Shown in pieces: positions 18,829 to 28,339 of a stretch of 64,000 bases of DNA (positions within the stretch are counted from its first letter, which is position 1; every line of letters begins with the position of its first letter). The DNA comes from an uncultured Clostridium sp. (GTDB lineage Bacteria; Bacillota; Clostridia; TANB77; CAG-508): the NCBI GenBank assembly GCA_900553945.1, contig USFR01000001.1, positions 1 through 64,000 on the forward strand. The letters run 5' to 3'. The notes beneath the pieces are model-generated. The model made no database searches. It was not told the origin of the DNA and saw nothing but the letters and a program-made list of their open reading frames with translations. The translations under genes were made by a program, and so were the position numbers.

Positions 18829-20517
18829 TTATAAGGACTTCATTATATCCTTAACATTAATTTGTACCATTTCTCTTCCATTATAAGCATTTATTTCTAA
18901 TGTTCCAACAACATCAATTCTATCACCTATCATATATTCTTTTGAAAGTTGCCCCATATTAAAACCAATCGCATTAACAATTGTATTACCATCTTTCAAT
19001 GTCATCTTCAAATGCTTTCCATCTGATAAAGCACGAATAGAATCTATTTTTAAATTCTTATAAACAAAAATTGGTCTTCTATTAGCCTCACCAAAAGGCT
19101 CTAATAAATCTAACTGCTTAACAATATTACTATCTATATCTTTCAAACTTATTTGTTTATCAATCTCTATAATTGGAACTATTCCAGTTATATCTTTCTC
19201 TTCAACATATTTTTCAAAAGCTTCTTTGAATCTATTAAAATTATTCTTTTTTAAACTTAATCCAACAGCCATTTCATGACCGCCATATTTCTCTAAATAC
19301 TTAGCTGTTTCAGCCAAAGCTTCATGAAGATCAAATCCAGGAATACTTCTACCAGAACCTTTTCCATCCTCACCTTCAAAACATATCAAAATTGAAGGCT
19401 TAAAATACATCTCTGTAATCTTTGAAGAAACAATTCCAATAACACCATGATGCCAATTATTGCTTCCTAAAACAATAGACTGAGCATTTGAATCTTCCTT
19501 TTCCATCATTTTAATTGCTTCATCATAAATATTTTTCTCTATTTCTTGTCTATCTCTATTATATTTATTCAATCTCTCAGTTATTTCTGAAGCTTGAACT
19601 AAATTTTCAGTTAAAAATAATTTTAAAGCTTCTTCCTCATAGCCCATTCTTCCACAAGCATTAATTCTAGGAGCAATTCCAAAAGAAATTGTATTTGAAT
19701 TAACAACCTTATATCCAGAAGCATTAAGCAAAGCCTTAAGTCCAGGATTTCTAGTAACTTCAACCAACTTTAATCCAAGTTTAGCAATAACCCTATTTTC
19801 ATCAACTAATGGAACAATATCTGAAATTGTACCAACACAAACAATATCTAAATATTTCAAATATTCTTTTTCATCTATACCCAGTCTCATTCCAAGTGCT
19901 TGAGTTAATTTAAAAACGACCCCACAACCAGCTAAACTTTTGAAGGGATATGTATCATTATCTTTTCTCTTCAAATCAACAATAGCAACAGCAGGTGGTA
20001 AAACCTCCATTGGCTCATGATGATCTGTTACAATAGTTTCAATTCCTAAACTATTTGCATACTCAATCTCTTCTATACCAGAAATTCCACAATCAACTGT
20101 AATAATTAATGTATATTCTTTTTCTTTTATATAATCAATCGCTGCCTTATTCAATCCATAACCTTCACTCAAACGATTAGGTATATAATAATCGACCTCT
20201 AAACCACAAATCTTTAAAAACTTCTTTAAAACAGTAATACTAGTTATTCCATCAACATCATAATCGCCATAAATAATAACTTTTTCCTGATTATTAATTG
20301 CCTTTATAATTCTCTCAACAGCAATCTCCATATCAGGCATCAAATATGGATCGTGAAAATCAGATCTTGTAGGATTTAAAAACACTCTAATTTCTTCATC
20401 ATCAACTATTCCCCTATTAACCAAAACTGTAGCTAATAATTCAGGTACATCAAATTTTCTAACTATTTCATCAATTTTCTCTTCATCTAATTCTTTATAT
20501 TTCCACTTTTTTCGCAT
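18829..20517 (-). CDS. recJ: Single-stranded-DNA exonuclease RecJ
   Basis: 5'-3' ssDNA exonuclease of recombination and repair. DHH phosphoesterase motifs: YGDYDVDGIT (~residue 81), VDCGISG, and TDHHEP (~163), then GCGVVFKL and the DHHA1 region with GHEMAVGLSL (~411). 562 residues is typical of the shorter clostridial form. ATG follows GGAGAGAAAT. First gene of the recJ-rel(-MBL-hisS) run. Confidence 0.94.
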   Translation of the reverse strand: MRKKWKYKELDEEKIDEIVRKFDVPELLATVLVNRGIVDDEEIRVFLNPTRSDFHDPYLMPDMEIAVERIIKAINNQEKVIIYGDYDVDGITSITVLKKFLKICGLEVDYYIPNRLSEGYGLNKAAIDYIKEKEYTLIITVDCGISGIEEIEYANSLGIETIVTDHHEPMEVLPPAVAIVDLKRKDNDTYPFKSLAGCGVVFKLTQALGMRLGIDEKEYLKYLDIVCVGTISDIVPLVDENRVIAKLGLKLVEVTRNPGLKALLNASGYKVVNSNTISFGIAPRINACGRMGYEEEALKLFLTENLVQASEITERLNKYNRDRQEIEKNIYDEAIKMMEKEDSNAQSIVLGSNNWHHGVIGIVSSKITEMYFKPSILICFEGEDGKGSGRSIPGFDLHEALAETAKYLEKYGGHEMAVGLSLKKNNFNRFKEAFEKYVEEKDITGIVPIIEIDKQISLKDIDSNIVKQLDLLEPFGEANRRPIFVYKNLKIDSIRALSDGKHLKMTLKDGNTIVNAIGFNMGQLSKEYMIGDRIDVVGTLEINAYNGREMVQINVKDIMKSL

Positions 20518-20588
20518 ATTTCTCTCCTAAATAAAACAATTCCTTTCTATTATACCTTATTTTCGCATTTTTTGAAATAGTTTTAAAA

Positions 20589-20615
20589 AAACTCAGTAAA
20601 ATTTTTACTGAGTTT
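20589..20615 (-). terminator. Intrinsic terminator
   Basis: Perfect 12-bp stem AAACTCAGTAAA/TTTACTGAGTTT followed on the minus strand by a T run; eight bases past the small gene at 20624. Confidence 0.85.
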
Positions 20616-20623
20616 CCAAATAA

Positions 20624-20890
20624 TTAATCCTTTGTTAATCCAAACATTATATTCAAAGACAATTTCATCATTTTTCTTTCAACATTTGATAACCTTCTAT
20701 CAATTCTTAATCTCTTATCATCTAACTTTTCACATGATGCAGTACAAATTAAAACCGTTCCATTTTTTTCCTCACCAGGTTCAACATAAAATACATAATT
20801 TTTTTCAGTAACCTCTAAATACAAAATATTCAATACTTCGACCTGTTCTATGTTATTTTCTTCATCTATTATTGTCATTATTTTACTCAT
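20624..20890 (-). CDS. Small DUF1292-like protein
   Basis: An 88-residue protein. The first ~60 residues (MTIIDEENNIEQVEVLNIL, then YVFYVEPGEE and VLICTA) have the beta-strand pattern and Asp/Glu-rich opening of DUF1292 (YrzB-like) proteins, of unknown function; the C-terminal 25 residues are basic and helical and do not fit that family. Own terminator downstream. Call is tentative. Confidence 0.6.
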   Translation of the reverse strand: MSKIMTIIDEENNIEQVEVLNILYLEVTEKNYVFYVEPGEEKNGTVLICTASCEKLDDKRLRIDRRLSNVERKMMKLSLNIMFGLTKD

Positions 20891-21067
20891 ATTTTATTCT
20901 TACTCCTCTTTCTTACTAAATCCCATTTTGTATTTTCAAAGCTCGTGCAAGTCGTGAATAATGATATAGGTAAATTATAACATATAACTATATAATTACA
21001 ATTACTTTTTATCACTTTTTTAACTTTTTCTCATATTTTATATTATAAGAAAAAGGAGGAATTATAA

Positions 21068-21415
21068 ATGTTTAGAAACTGTGGTTGTTCATGTAACAAC
21101 TTTCAATGTAATAACAACAATAACAATACAATGTACGAAGAATCTTGTAGTATGGTACAAAATGACTATGGAAACATAGATAATAATACATGCTCATGTG
21201 GTTTCACAAACACATCAGCATTCCCACAAGATTGGATGTATGGTCATTGCTATGTTCCACACCAAAGAATGAATCAAGTATACACTCCAGAAATAGGACT
21301 TAGAATGGGAACAATCTTCCCTGAATTAGTTAGCCCATACTGTCCAAATCAATCTTTAGACACAATAAACTATTTAAAAGACCAAAATTCAATTGGAGGT
21401 GGCTGTAATTCATGA
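21068..21415 (+). CDS. cotJA: Spore coat protein CotJA
   Basis: A 115-residue protein. The C-terminal half (VPHQRMNQVYTPEIGLRMGT then IFPELVSPY) is the CotJA core; the N-terminal ~60 residues are a Cys/Asn-rich extension (CGCSCNNFQCNNNNNN) beyond the usual ~80-residue length. ATG follows AAAGGAGGAATTATAA. Stop is TGA, overlapping the cotJB ATG (ATGA). Expected to be a mother-cell, spore-coat product. A CATATTTT at 21032-21039 could be a sigma-E -10, but no convincing -35 was seen. Confidence 0.9.
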   Translation: MFRNCGCSCNNFQCNNNNNNTMYEESCSMVQNDYGNIDNNTCSCGFTNTSAFPQDWMYGHCYVPHQRMNQVYTPEIGLRMGTIFPELVSPYCPNQSLDTINYLKDQNSIGGGCNS

Positions 21416-21681
21416 TGGAAGAAAATTGCCCAAAAACAAGATCAGAATTATTAGATGAAATCAGAGCTATAAACTTTACAGTAATCGAACTAGGCCTATA
21501 CCTAGACATAAACCCAAACGACCAAAGAGCTCTATGTCTTCACAACGAAAACGCAAATAAGCTAAGAATGTTAACAGACAATTATCAAAAAATGTATGGA
21601 CCATTATCAATAGAATGTCCATGTAATAAATGGCGTTGGCTTGAACAGCCTTGGCCATGGGAAAAAGGAGGTAGCTTTTAA
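21412..21681 (+). CDS. cotJB: Spore coat protein CotJB
   Basis: 89 residues with the family pattern: AINFTVIELGLYLDINPND, YQKMYGPLS and the Trp-rich end KWRWLEQPWPWE. Two consecutive ATGs (21412 and 21415) are possible starts; the first overlaps the cotJA stop and implies coupling. The stop TAA shares its last A with the cotJC ATG. Middle gene of cotJABC. Confidence 0.93.
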   Translation: MMEENCPKTRSELLDEIRAINFTVIELGLYLDINPNDQRALCLHNENANKLRMLTDNYQKMYGPLSIECPCNKWRWLEQPWPWEKGGSF

Positions 21682-22268
21682 TGTGGTTATATCAAAAGAA
21701 ATTAGAATATCCCGTTAGAATTAAAAATCCAAATCCACGTTTAGCAAAATTTATAATTTCACAATATGGTGGACCTGACGGAGAAATTGGTGCGGCTTTA
21801 AGATATATTTCTCAAAGAATAAGCATGCCAGATGAAAAATCAAAAGCTATCCTAAACGACATAGGCACGGAAGAATTGGCCCACCTTGAGATGGTAAGCA
21901 GTATGGTTCATCAATTAACAGATGGCGTATGTCCTGAAGACTTAGAAAAAGCTGGATTAGGAGCATATTTTACAGATCACGGCTGGGGCACATATCCTCA
22001 AGCAGCAAGTGGCACACCATTTAGCGCCGCAACATTGCAAGTAACAAGTGATCCCGTAACAGATTTAACAGAAGATCTTGCTGCCGAGCAAAAAGCTCGT
22101 GCAACATATGAAAAATTAATTGACCTTTGCGCAGATGATCCTGACGTATTAGATCCATTAAGATTCTTAAGAGAGCGTGAAGTCGTCCACTTCCAAAGAT
22201 TTGGAGAAGCATTAAATGGCGTTCAAGAAAAATTAGCACAAAAGAAATTTTATCAAAATTTTAACTAA
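21681..22268 (+). CDS. cotJC: Spore coat protein CotJC (manganese-catalase family)
   Basis: 195 residues related to di-manganese catalase. The ferritin-like helices contain GTEELAHLEMV (~residues 66-76) and REREVVHFQRFGEA (~residue 168), both E-x2-H metal-ligand patterns, plus GEIGAALRY. Overlaps cotJB by one base and ends the operon before a hairpin. Likely peroxide-protective coat component. Confidence 0.94.
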   Translation: MWLYQKKLEYPVRIKNPNPRLAKFIISQYGGPDGEIGAALRYISQRISMPDEKSKAILNDIGTEELAHLEMVSSMVHQLTDGVCPEDLEKAGLGAYFTDHGWGTYPQAASGTPFSAATLQVTSDPVTDLTEDLAAEQKARATYEKLIDLCADDPDVLDPLRFLREREVVHFQRFGEALNGVQEKLAQKKFYQNFN

Positions 22269-22280
22269 TACTCAGAAAAA

Positions 22281-22314
22281 AATTAAGGAGCTATGTTTCC
22301 ATAGCTCCTTAATT
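22281..22314 (+). terminator. Hairpin after cotJC
   Basis: A 15-bp perfect stem (AATTAAGGAGCTATG and complement) with a 4-base loop just after cotJC. The T tract after it is weak. Immediately downstream (22318-22385) is another palindromic stretch with ATTTGGC/GCCAAAT and outer GTTATTTG arms. Confidence 0.65.
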
Positions 22315-22405
22315 CTAGTTATTTGGCAGGTGTGCCAAATCCTGCATCTCTTTTGACCACTAGGGTGTGTGAATGGCACAATTATCCACTTCAAATAACC
22401 TCTTT

Positions 22406-23041
22406 TTACGTAATTCTGTAATCCTTATATTCATTCGAATATATATAAGCAACTTTCTTATATCCAATTTTCATAATATAATTATAAGAATTATCAATTA
22501 GCATTATTTTTTCAACATCATTAGCCTTCTTAAAATTCTTTTCATTATCAAGAATAACTTTTCTTATAAGTTTCACTATGTCCCAAAAATCCTCGTAGTA
22601 CATTGAATACTCAACTTTCTCTTTAAATTGTTTTTCATATTTTTCTTCTCTTTCCTTAGTTACAGCATCAAATCCTTTTTCATTTATTTCGTCCTCAATT
22701 TTCTCATAAATTTTTAATTTATCAACTAAATCATTATACCTTATTATAATATTGTTAATTCTTTTATCATAAGTATTATCTTCTTCGTCATAGTGCCACT
22801 CTATCAAGCTTTTCATCAAATAATAAACGTTCAAAGAATCTATAAAATTCTCTTTAAAATAAAGCTGTATACTATTAAATAATTCTATTTCACTTTTATC
22901 TTTAGGTATTTTGTAGCCTTTCTTCTTTCTAAGTTCTTCAACAACATCAATAGTTTTATCAACTAGATTCTTATATATATCTTCATATTTTCCTTCAATT
23001 ATTTCTTTTTCATAGTCTTTAATATCAATTTCATCTAGCAT
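22406..23041 (-). CDS. Hypothetical protein, charged and helical
   Basis: Unrecognised 211-residue protein, rich in Glu, Lys, Asp and Tyr, with no membrane segment or signal peptide. It is predicted largely helical, with a strongly charged stretch at ~130-160 (KEREEKYEKQFKEK). The C-terminal ~50 residues turn to beta-type composition (IMLIDNSYNYIMKIGYKKVAYIYSNEY by region 183-208). It is convergent with cotJABC and downstream of the 54-residue ORF; no functional context. Confidence 0.7.
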   Translation of the reverse strand: MLDEIDIKDYEKEIIEGKYEDIYKNLVDKTIDVVEELRKKKGYKIPKDKSEIELFNSIQLYFKENFIDSLNVYYLMKSLIEWHYDEEDNTYDKRINNIIIRYNDLVDKLKIYEKIEDEINEKGFDAVTKEREEKYEKQFKEKVEYSMYYEDFWDIVKLIRKVILDNEKNFKKANDVEKIMLIDNSYNYIMKIGYKKVAYIYSNEYKDYRIT

Positions 23042-23104
23042 AATATCACCCTATCTCTACTTTATATAATAAACCTTACAAGAATTTAAATCTTTAACCT
23101 TCTC

Positions 23105-23269
23105 CTAATCTGAAAGACCAGTAGCATTTTTTATTTCACCCAGTATTTTTTCTTTATCCTTTCCTTCATTTACAAAAACCAACAAACCTCTAGACAAATC
23201 TTTGCCTTCCAAAATTTCATTAATATTTTCATCAGTACACTTTAAATAACTCTCTATTTCTTCTAACAT
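23105..23269 (-). CDS. Small ORF of 54 codons downstream of the DUF362 gene
   Basis: An open frame MLEEIESYLKC... ending ...NATGLSD, 54 residues, with protein-like composition (LVFVNEGKDKEKILGEI). It begins thirteen bases past the DUF362 stop, with only a weak GAGAG ribosome site, so expression would rely on the upstream gene. Could be a small helical accessory protein; no family recognised. Confidence 0.5.
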   Translation of the reverse strand: MLEEIESYLKCTDENINEILEGKDLSRGLLVFVNEGKDKEKILGEIKNATGLSD

Positions 23270-23281
23270 ATGTGTCTCTCA

Positions 23282-24166
23282 TTAGTCTACATTAATTAAT
23301 TCATATTCTCTATTTCCAAAACCTAATTTAGCAGCAGATTCAATTGTATGAACACCATGTCTACTTTCAACTCTTTCTATAAAATGGTCTTTTCCTTCAT
23401 CATTTGAATTATATACTAAATCAATACAAGCTTGATCAATAGCAATTGGATCTAAACTAGCTAGAATACCAATATCTTTCATACAAGGATCTTCTGCAAC
23501 TGCACAACAATCACAATCAACAGACATATTGCACATTACATTTATATATGCAATTTTTCCTTCAAACATATTATGAACAACTGAAGCAGCATCTGCCATT
23601 GATTCTAAGAATCTATCTTGCTCAGGTAAGTTATCCCATAATTTTGTTTGGTCTGTTTCAGCACCAGCTGAATGAATATAAGTTTTACCAGCAGATGAAC
23701 CACATCCAATTGATAGTTGTTTTAAAGCTCCGCCATATCCACCCATAGGATGTCCTTTGAAATGTGATAACACTAACATTGAATCATATTTCTTTATATC
23801 TTTACCTAAATAATCTTTCTTAATTTGTTTACCGTTTGGTATTTCAATTTCTAAATCTGGTCCTTCGGCATCAAGAATATCAACATCAAAATATTTGCTC
23901 CATCCATGTTCTTTCATTAGCTCAACATGTTTTTCAGTAGAGTTTCTAGCTCCGCCATACGCAGTATTACACTCAACAACTGTTCCATTAACATGTTCAA
24001 TCATTGGTTTTACAAACTCTGGTTTTAAATAATTTTGATTTCCTTGCTCTCCTGAATGTAGCTTAACAGCAACCTTTCCAGGTAACTTTATTCCTAATAC
24101 ATCATACATCTTCACAATATTTTCTGGAGTAATCTTCTTTGTGAAATAAACTTTAGATTTTTCCAT
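23282..24166 (-). CDS. DUF362 domain-containing protein
   Basis: 294 residues of the DUF362 family, often found with ferredoxin domains, function unknown. Signature stretches: VAVKLHSGEQGNQNYL (~residue 33), VVECNTAYGGARN, VLSHFKGHPMGGYGGALK (~135) and a Cys-rich NMSVDCDCCAVAEDPC (~212), which may bind a metal or cluster. No separate 4Fe-4S ferredoxin domain is present. The ATG at 24166 has AAAGGA nine bases upstream; the TTG at 24175 was not used. Confidence 0.85.
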   Translation of the reverse strand: MEKSKVYFTKKITPENIVKMYDVLGIKLPGKVAVKLHSGEQGNQNYLKPEFVKPMIEHVNGTVVECNTAYGGARNSTEKHVELMKEHGWSKYFDVDILDAEGPDLEIEIPNGKQIKKDYLGKDIKKYDSMLVLSHFKGHPMGGYGGALKQLSIGCGSSAGKTYIHSAGAETDQTKLWDNLPEQDRFLESMADAASVVHNMFEGKIAYINVMCNMSVDCDCCAVAEDPCMKDIGILASLDPIAIDQACIDLVYNSNDEGKDHFIERVESRHGVHTIESAAKLGFGNREYELINVD

Positions 24167-24204
24167 TATAATCAATCCTTTCTAATTTATATTTTAAAAC
24201 AAGT

Positions 24205-24351
24205 AGAACAAAAGCGATAACTAATAATATTATAACTTATTATAGCTTTTTAAATCCGCGTATTTGTTCGTGCACAGAAATTTGTAAAACAAATTTCTGT
24301 GCATTGTTATCCCATATAATAGAAAGTTCGAAAAACTTTACTATTATATAA
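24205..24351 (+). repeat. Dispersed repeat family C, copy 1
   Basis: Shares GAACAAAA, TATAGCTTTTTAAATCCGCG, TTGTTC, GTGCATTGTTAT and the terminal hairpin TATAATAGAAAGTTCG with copies at 33217 and 35820, all in the same orientation. This copy has an added internal hairpin (CACAGAAATTTG and complement). Confidence 0.65.
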
Positions 24352-24430
24352 GATATTTACATATATCGTTATATCATTTAGAGTCTACTCTAAGTCAATA
24401 GTTTTTTTATATTTTTTTACTGTAACTATA

Positions 24431-24600
24431 AAGGAAAATATATATAAAATTTTTGAATCACCGCGCAGGGACCAAACGAGCGAAGCGAGTTCGATTGAAG
24501 CATTCTACCCGATTTGAAAATAAAAATGATAAATTTTTATTTTCAAGAATCGAAGAATGCGACAGCAAGGTGTAAAAAAATTTTGATATATATTTTCCTT
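24431..24600. repeat. Dispersed palindromic element, family A copy 2
   Basis: Terminal inverted repeats of 30-40 bp (outer AAGGAAAATATATAT) enclose CACCGCGCAGGGACC on the left and GACAGCAAGGTG on the right. Inner motifs match copy 1 (8561-8731) but the AT-rich arms differ while staying complementary to each other. Lies between the M23 gene terminator and repeat C1 in a ~480-bp gap. Confidence 0.7.
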
Positions 24601-24614
24601 TATGAATTGTAAAA

Positions 24615-24635
24615 AAGCAAGGGAAAACCTTGCTT
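24615..24635 (-). terminator. Intrinsic terminator of the M23 peptidase gene
   Basis: AAGCAAGG/CCTTGCTT stem with a T6 run on the minus strand, fourteen bases after the stop at 24649. Confidence 0.8.
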
Positions 24636-24648
24636 TAAATTAACTTCA

Positions 24649-25848
24649 CTATGGTAAGTATGCCCCAGGATTAACCCTATCACCATACCCACCAGAACCA
24701 ACTCTAACCTCAAAATGCAAATGTGCACCAGTAGAATTTCCAGTACTTCCTACTCTCATAATCTGCTGACCTTGAGAAACCTTTTGTCCAACAGAAACAG
24801 AAAGTGAACCAGCTTGACCATGAGCATACAATGTATATAAACCAGAACTATGTCTTATTATAACATGTGTACCATAACTATTAGTCAAATTAGCTGTATA
24901 AATAACAGTACCATCTTTAACAGCATAAACAGGTTGGCCTGCTATTCCGCCTGAACCAAAATCATATGCACCATGATATCTTTTTGAACCTGAATAATAC
25001 ATACCAGATGTTACCTTACTATATGCAACAGGAACTGGATAAATAAATCCACCTGGATTTGATGAAGAGCTTCTGCTTCCACCATTACCTCTGCTAGAAG
25101 TTCTGTTTGCTTCTCTTTCAGCTTTAGCAATAGCAGCTCTAATTTTAGAATCCTCAGATCTCATCTCATCTATTTTTGATTGTACTTCTTTGTCTTCATT
25201 TGATAAATTAGCAACAGCTTGCTCTTTCTCTTTTTTAGTAGCATCTAATTCACTTTTCTTAGCCACTTCTGCTTGTTTAATATTTTCTAAAGATGCTCTA
25301 TTCTCTTCTAATTGAGCTTTTGAATTTTCAATTTGCTGTTTAGTATCTTTTACCGTATTAATTAATTTTGTATCATTTTCTGAAATTTGTTCTACTAAAT
25401 AGTATGAAGATAAAAATGATGTTAAACTATCAGAATCAAGTAAAACATCTAAGTAAGATGTAGAACCAGCTTTATATGATGCAACTAATCTCTTTTCAAG
25501 CAAATCTTCTTTTTCTTCTAAATCTTTTTGTGTTTTTTGAAGTTCGATTTCTGCAGAATTTATATTTTTTGAAACCTCTTCAATTTGCGAATTCAAATCG
25601 TAAATATCACTTTCGTAATCAGAAATTTTAGAATCTAATTCATCAACTTGTCTTTGAATATCTGTCATCTGACTTCTAATTTCTTTTTGCTTATTCTTTG
25701 CATCCTCAATCTGTTGTTGATTTTGCTGTTGCTGTTTTCTTAAATTTTCTGCTGATGTAGCAGCAAAAGCATTAACAACATTTCCTAGAACAACTGCAAT
25801 CGCAATAATTACAAGAATAAATAATTTTCTTCTTCCTATGTATTTCAT
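24649..25848 (-). CDS. Secreted M23 peptidase with coiled coil (EnvC/NlpD-like)
   Basis: A 399-residue exported protein: signal peptide in the first ~30 residues (LFILVIIAIAVVLGNVVNAFA), a long Gln/Glu/Lys coiled coil to ~residue 240, a Ser/Gly linker, then a LytM domain with YHGAYDFGSGG (~295), the zinc-ligand region, and TGAHLHFEVR (~375). H-x-H is intact so it is probably active as a cell-wall endopeptidase. It resembles the PcsB/EnvC division-hydrolase group in architecture. ATG chosen for GGAGTGTTTATA. Confidence 0.92.
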   Translation of the reverse strand: MKYIGRRKLFILVIIAIAVVLGNVVNAFAATSAENLRKQQQQNQQQIEDAKNKQKEIRSQMTDIQRQVDELDSKISDYESDIYDLNSQIEEVSKNINSAEIELQKTQKDLEEKEDLLEKRLVASYKAGSTSYLDVLLDSDSLTSFLSSYYLVEQISENDTKLINTVKDTKQQIENSKAQLEENRASLENIKQAEVAKKSELDATKKEKEQAVANLSNEDKEVQSKIDEMRSEDSKIRAAIAKAEREANRTSSRGNGGSRSSSSNPGGFIYPVPVAYSKVTSGMYYSGSKRYHGAYDFGSGGIAGQPVYAVKDGTVIYTANLTNSYGTHVIIRHSSGLYTLYAHGQAGSLSVSVGQKVSQGQQIMRVGSTGNSTGAHLHFEVRVGSGGYGDRVNPGAYLP

Positions 25849-26005
25849 TATAAACACTCCCAAAAAAATATATAAAATTTCAAGATTTTTTCAAATTCAT
25901 ATCACAGAATTTCCCTATAATATAACAAATTCCTTTTTAATCCTACATATAAAATCGTTACTTGTCAAGAAAACCAATGTTCTTCATTTTAAGCATAAAA
26001 AATAG

Positions 26006-26028
26006 CTAGAATCTCATAGACTCTAGCC
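26006..26028 (-). terminator. Intrinsic terminator of the YhgE/Pip gene
   Basis: GCTAGAATC/GACTCTAGC stem followed on the minus strand by TATTTTTTATG, just past the stop at 26043. Confidence 0.75.
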
Positions 26029-26042
26029 ATTCACGAATAATC

Positions 26043-28142
26043 TTATTTATTTTCATTAATAATTTTTCTTTTTTTAATAATATCAACTACTCCAGTAATT
26101 GCAAATGTTACTACACTTATACCAATTAAAATTCCAATATATTGTGCCTTAAAGTTAGTTGCTGTTGGAACTAAAATTTCTCTTAATAACTTAATTGAAT
26201 ATGTCATTGGTAAATATGGTGATATTACTTGGAAGCCTTTATCAATAGTTTCTATTGGGAATGTACCACCTGCTGCAGCTAATTGCAAAACTAAAACTAT
26301 AAGAGCTAAGAATTTACCAATATCTCCAAAGTTTCTAATTAAGAATTGTATAATACTCATAAATGTTATTCCAATTAAAATACTTGCTCCATAATATAAA
26401 GCCATATTTTCTACTGCATATCCTAAACTAGCTTTTAATAATATACCTGTAACTAATCCTTCAACTGCTCCTATTGCAATATATATAACATTTTGTAAAA
26501 TTTTATTTTTACTTGTAATTCCTAAAATTCCGAATCTCTCATCATGATCATAATATAAAACAACATATGCCATTAAAGCTCCAACCCAAAGACCTATACA
26601 TAAGAATAATGGTGTGAAAGCAATTCCATAAGAATCAACTTTACCATATTCCTCAGTTTCAAAATTAATAGGTTTCTCACCAAATTCTTCAATTCCGTCT
26701 AAAGATTTTAATTGTTCCTTTGTAGTCTCCATACCTTCATTTATTGATGTTTTAAAGGTTTGAACACCATCAACTAATTGCGTACTTCCATCAGATGCTG
26801 AACTAACACCTGTATTAATTGTTTTTATAGCATTATCAATTTGATTTGAACTTGAATTTAATTTAGCTAATCCAGAAGTTAAAGTAGCACTACCATTTGC
26901 TAAAGTTTGAGTACCGTTTGCTAACGTATTTGTACCATTTTTCAAAGTAGTAGTTCCTTTCTTTACCTCAGCCAATGCTGATTTTAATCCTTGAACACCT
27001 TGGAACATTTGAGTTAATCCACTTGATTTTTGAAGTAACTCACTAGTTCCTTTATATACACCACTTGCATATGCACTAGCAACACCATCATTTTGAGCTA
27101 ATTTCTTACTTGTTTCTGCTATAGAAGATTTCTCACTCAATGTTGAACTATATTTAGCCAATACATTTTTTACCTCTTCGCTAGATACTGTCGAATTAGT
27201 TAAAAGTGCTTGTAATTCTTGTTGCATAGCATTTACACTACCGACATAAACATTTACATCTGTAGCCAAACTCTTTGATAAATTTGCTCCATCTGTAGCA
27301 TAAGAATTTAATTTTCCTGCATTCTCATTTAGGCTATTAACTCCAGTAACAAGAGCTGTTACACTCTCTGCTCCATTAGCACTCATTCCATCAATTCCAC
27401 TATTAATTTGATCTATAGCTCCATCAAGATTTTGGCTTCCAGCTTGTAAATTAGCAACTCCACTTGAAACTTGAGCTATACCGTTTTGTAAATTCTCACT
27501 TCCTGAATAAGCAGATTGAACACCAGCATTAAATTCAGAATAACTACTGCTTAATTGATTAGTTCCATCACTAATTTGTTTTATACCAGAATCTAAACTC
27601 TCAGCACCATTTAAAATACTATCAGCACCATCACTAATTGTTTGTAAACTATTTGGTACCTCATTTAATTTGTTTGACAATTCAGCAATAATCTCTTTAT
27701 CAACTTTAGATTGTAAATTTAATTGAATAGTTTTTACTGCACTATTAACAATCTGTGTTGCCAAATAATTTGTAGCCTGATTTGGACTATATGTAACTGT
27801 TGCAATTTGTTTATCCTCTGAAGAAGCACTCTTTAAACATTCTGTAAAATTCTCTGGAATTTTAATTGTTGCATAATAATCACCTTTTTTCATTCCATCT
27901 TCCGCTTCTGACTCAGACACCTCTTGAATATTAAAAGTATCACTCTCTTTTAAACTTTTAACAAATTCATTTCCTTCATTAGAACCATCTTTTCCAGAAT
28001 CCAAATTAACAACAGCAATTTTCATATCACTCAAGTTTCCATATGGATTCCAATAAGACTTCAAATAAAAGAAACTATAAATTAATGGTATTAACAAAAC
28101 TACCATAAAAATTATAACAGTAAAAATTTTCTCTTTTTTCAT
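26043..28142 (-). CDS. YhgE/Pip-family membrane protein
   Basis: 699 residues with one N-terminal membrane segment (~8-27), a ~480-residue extracytoplasmic region of repeating SGxxxLxxGxxxLxxG-type heptads (helical stalk), and a C-terminal ABC-2-type membrane domain (~510-690, about five segments). This is the YhgE/Pip/ESX-associated architecture, seen in phage receptors and in proteins linked to type VII secretion or membrane transport. No neighbouring esx genes are visible. ATG follows AAAGGTGATGATATT. Confidence 0.9.
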   Translation of the reverse strand: MKKEKIFTVIIFMVVLLIPLIYSFFYLKSYWNPYGNLSDMKIAVVNLDSGKDGSNEGNEFVKSLKESDTFNIQEVSESEAEDGMKKGDYYATIKIPENFTECLKSASSEDKQIATVTYSPNQATNYLATQIVNSAVKTIQLNLQSKVDKEIIAELSNKLNEVPNSLQTISDGADSILNGAESLDSGIKQISDGTNQLSSSYSEFNAGVQSAYSGSENLQNGIAQVSSGVANLQAGSQNLDGAIDQINSGIDGMSANGAESVTALVTGVNSLNENAGKLNSYATDGANLSKSLATDVNVYVGSVNAMQQELQALLTNSTVSSEEVKNVLAKYSSTLSEKSSIAETSKKLAQNDGVASAYASGVYKGTSELLQKSSGLTQMFQGVQGLKSALAEVKKGTTTLKNGTNTLANGTQTLANGSATLTSGLAKLNSSSNQIDNAIKTINTGVSSASDGSTQLVDGVQTFKTSINEGMETTKEQLKSLDGIEEFGEKPINFETEEYGKVDSYGIAFTPLFLCIGLWVGALMAYVVLYYDHDERFGILGITSKNKILQNVIYIAIGAVEGLVTGILLKASLGYAVENMALYYGASILIGITFMSIIQFLIRNFGDIGKFLALIVLVLQLAAAGGTFPIETIDKGFQVISPYLPMTYSIKLLREILVPTATNFKAQYIGILIGISVVTFAITGVVDIIKKRKIINENK

Positions 28143-28298
28143 AATATCATCACCTTTCCTCTATTAATGTATCAATATAATCATTAACATTTTTATCTGT
28201 TCCTAAAAAACAAGTGTACTCTCTTTTTTACATTCCGTCAAGCACTTTGCCTATGAGTTTGCTAAAATTTAGACATATGTACAAAATTGTCTAAAATA

Positions 28299-28322
28299 TA
28301 GAAGGCATTTTTATACCTTCTA
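28299..28322 (-). terminator. Terminator-like hairpin after the anti-sigma-like gene
   Basis: TAGAAGG/CCTTCTA stem followed by TATTTTAG on the minus strand, about 18 bases downstream of the stop. Confidence 0.6.
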
Positions 28323-28339
28323 CCTTTATATTTACTAAA

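Noticed and set aside
22318..22385. Palindromic stretch after the cotJ terminator as a family A/B copy
   Set aside because: It has GTTATTTG arms and ATTTGGC/GCCAAAT but none of the A/B core motifs.
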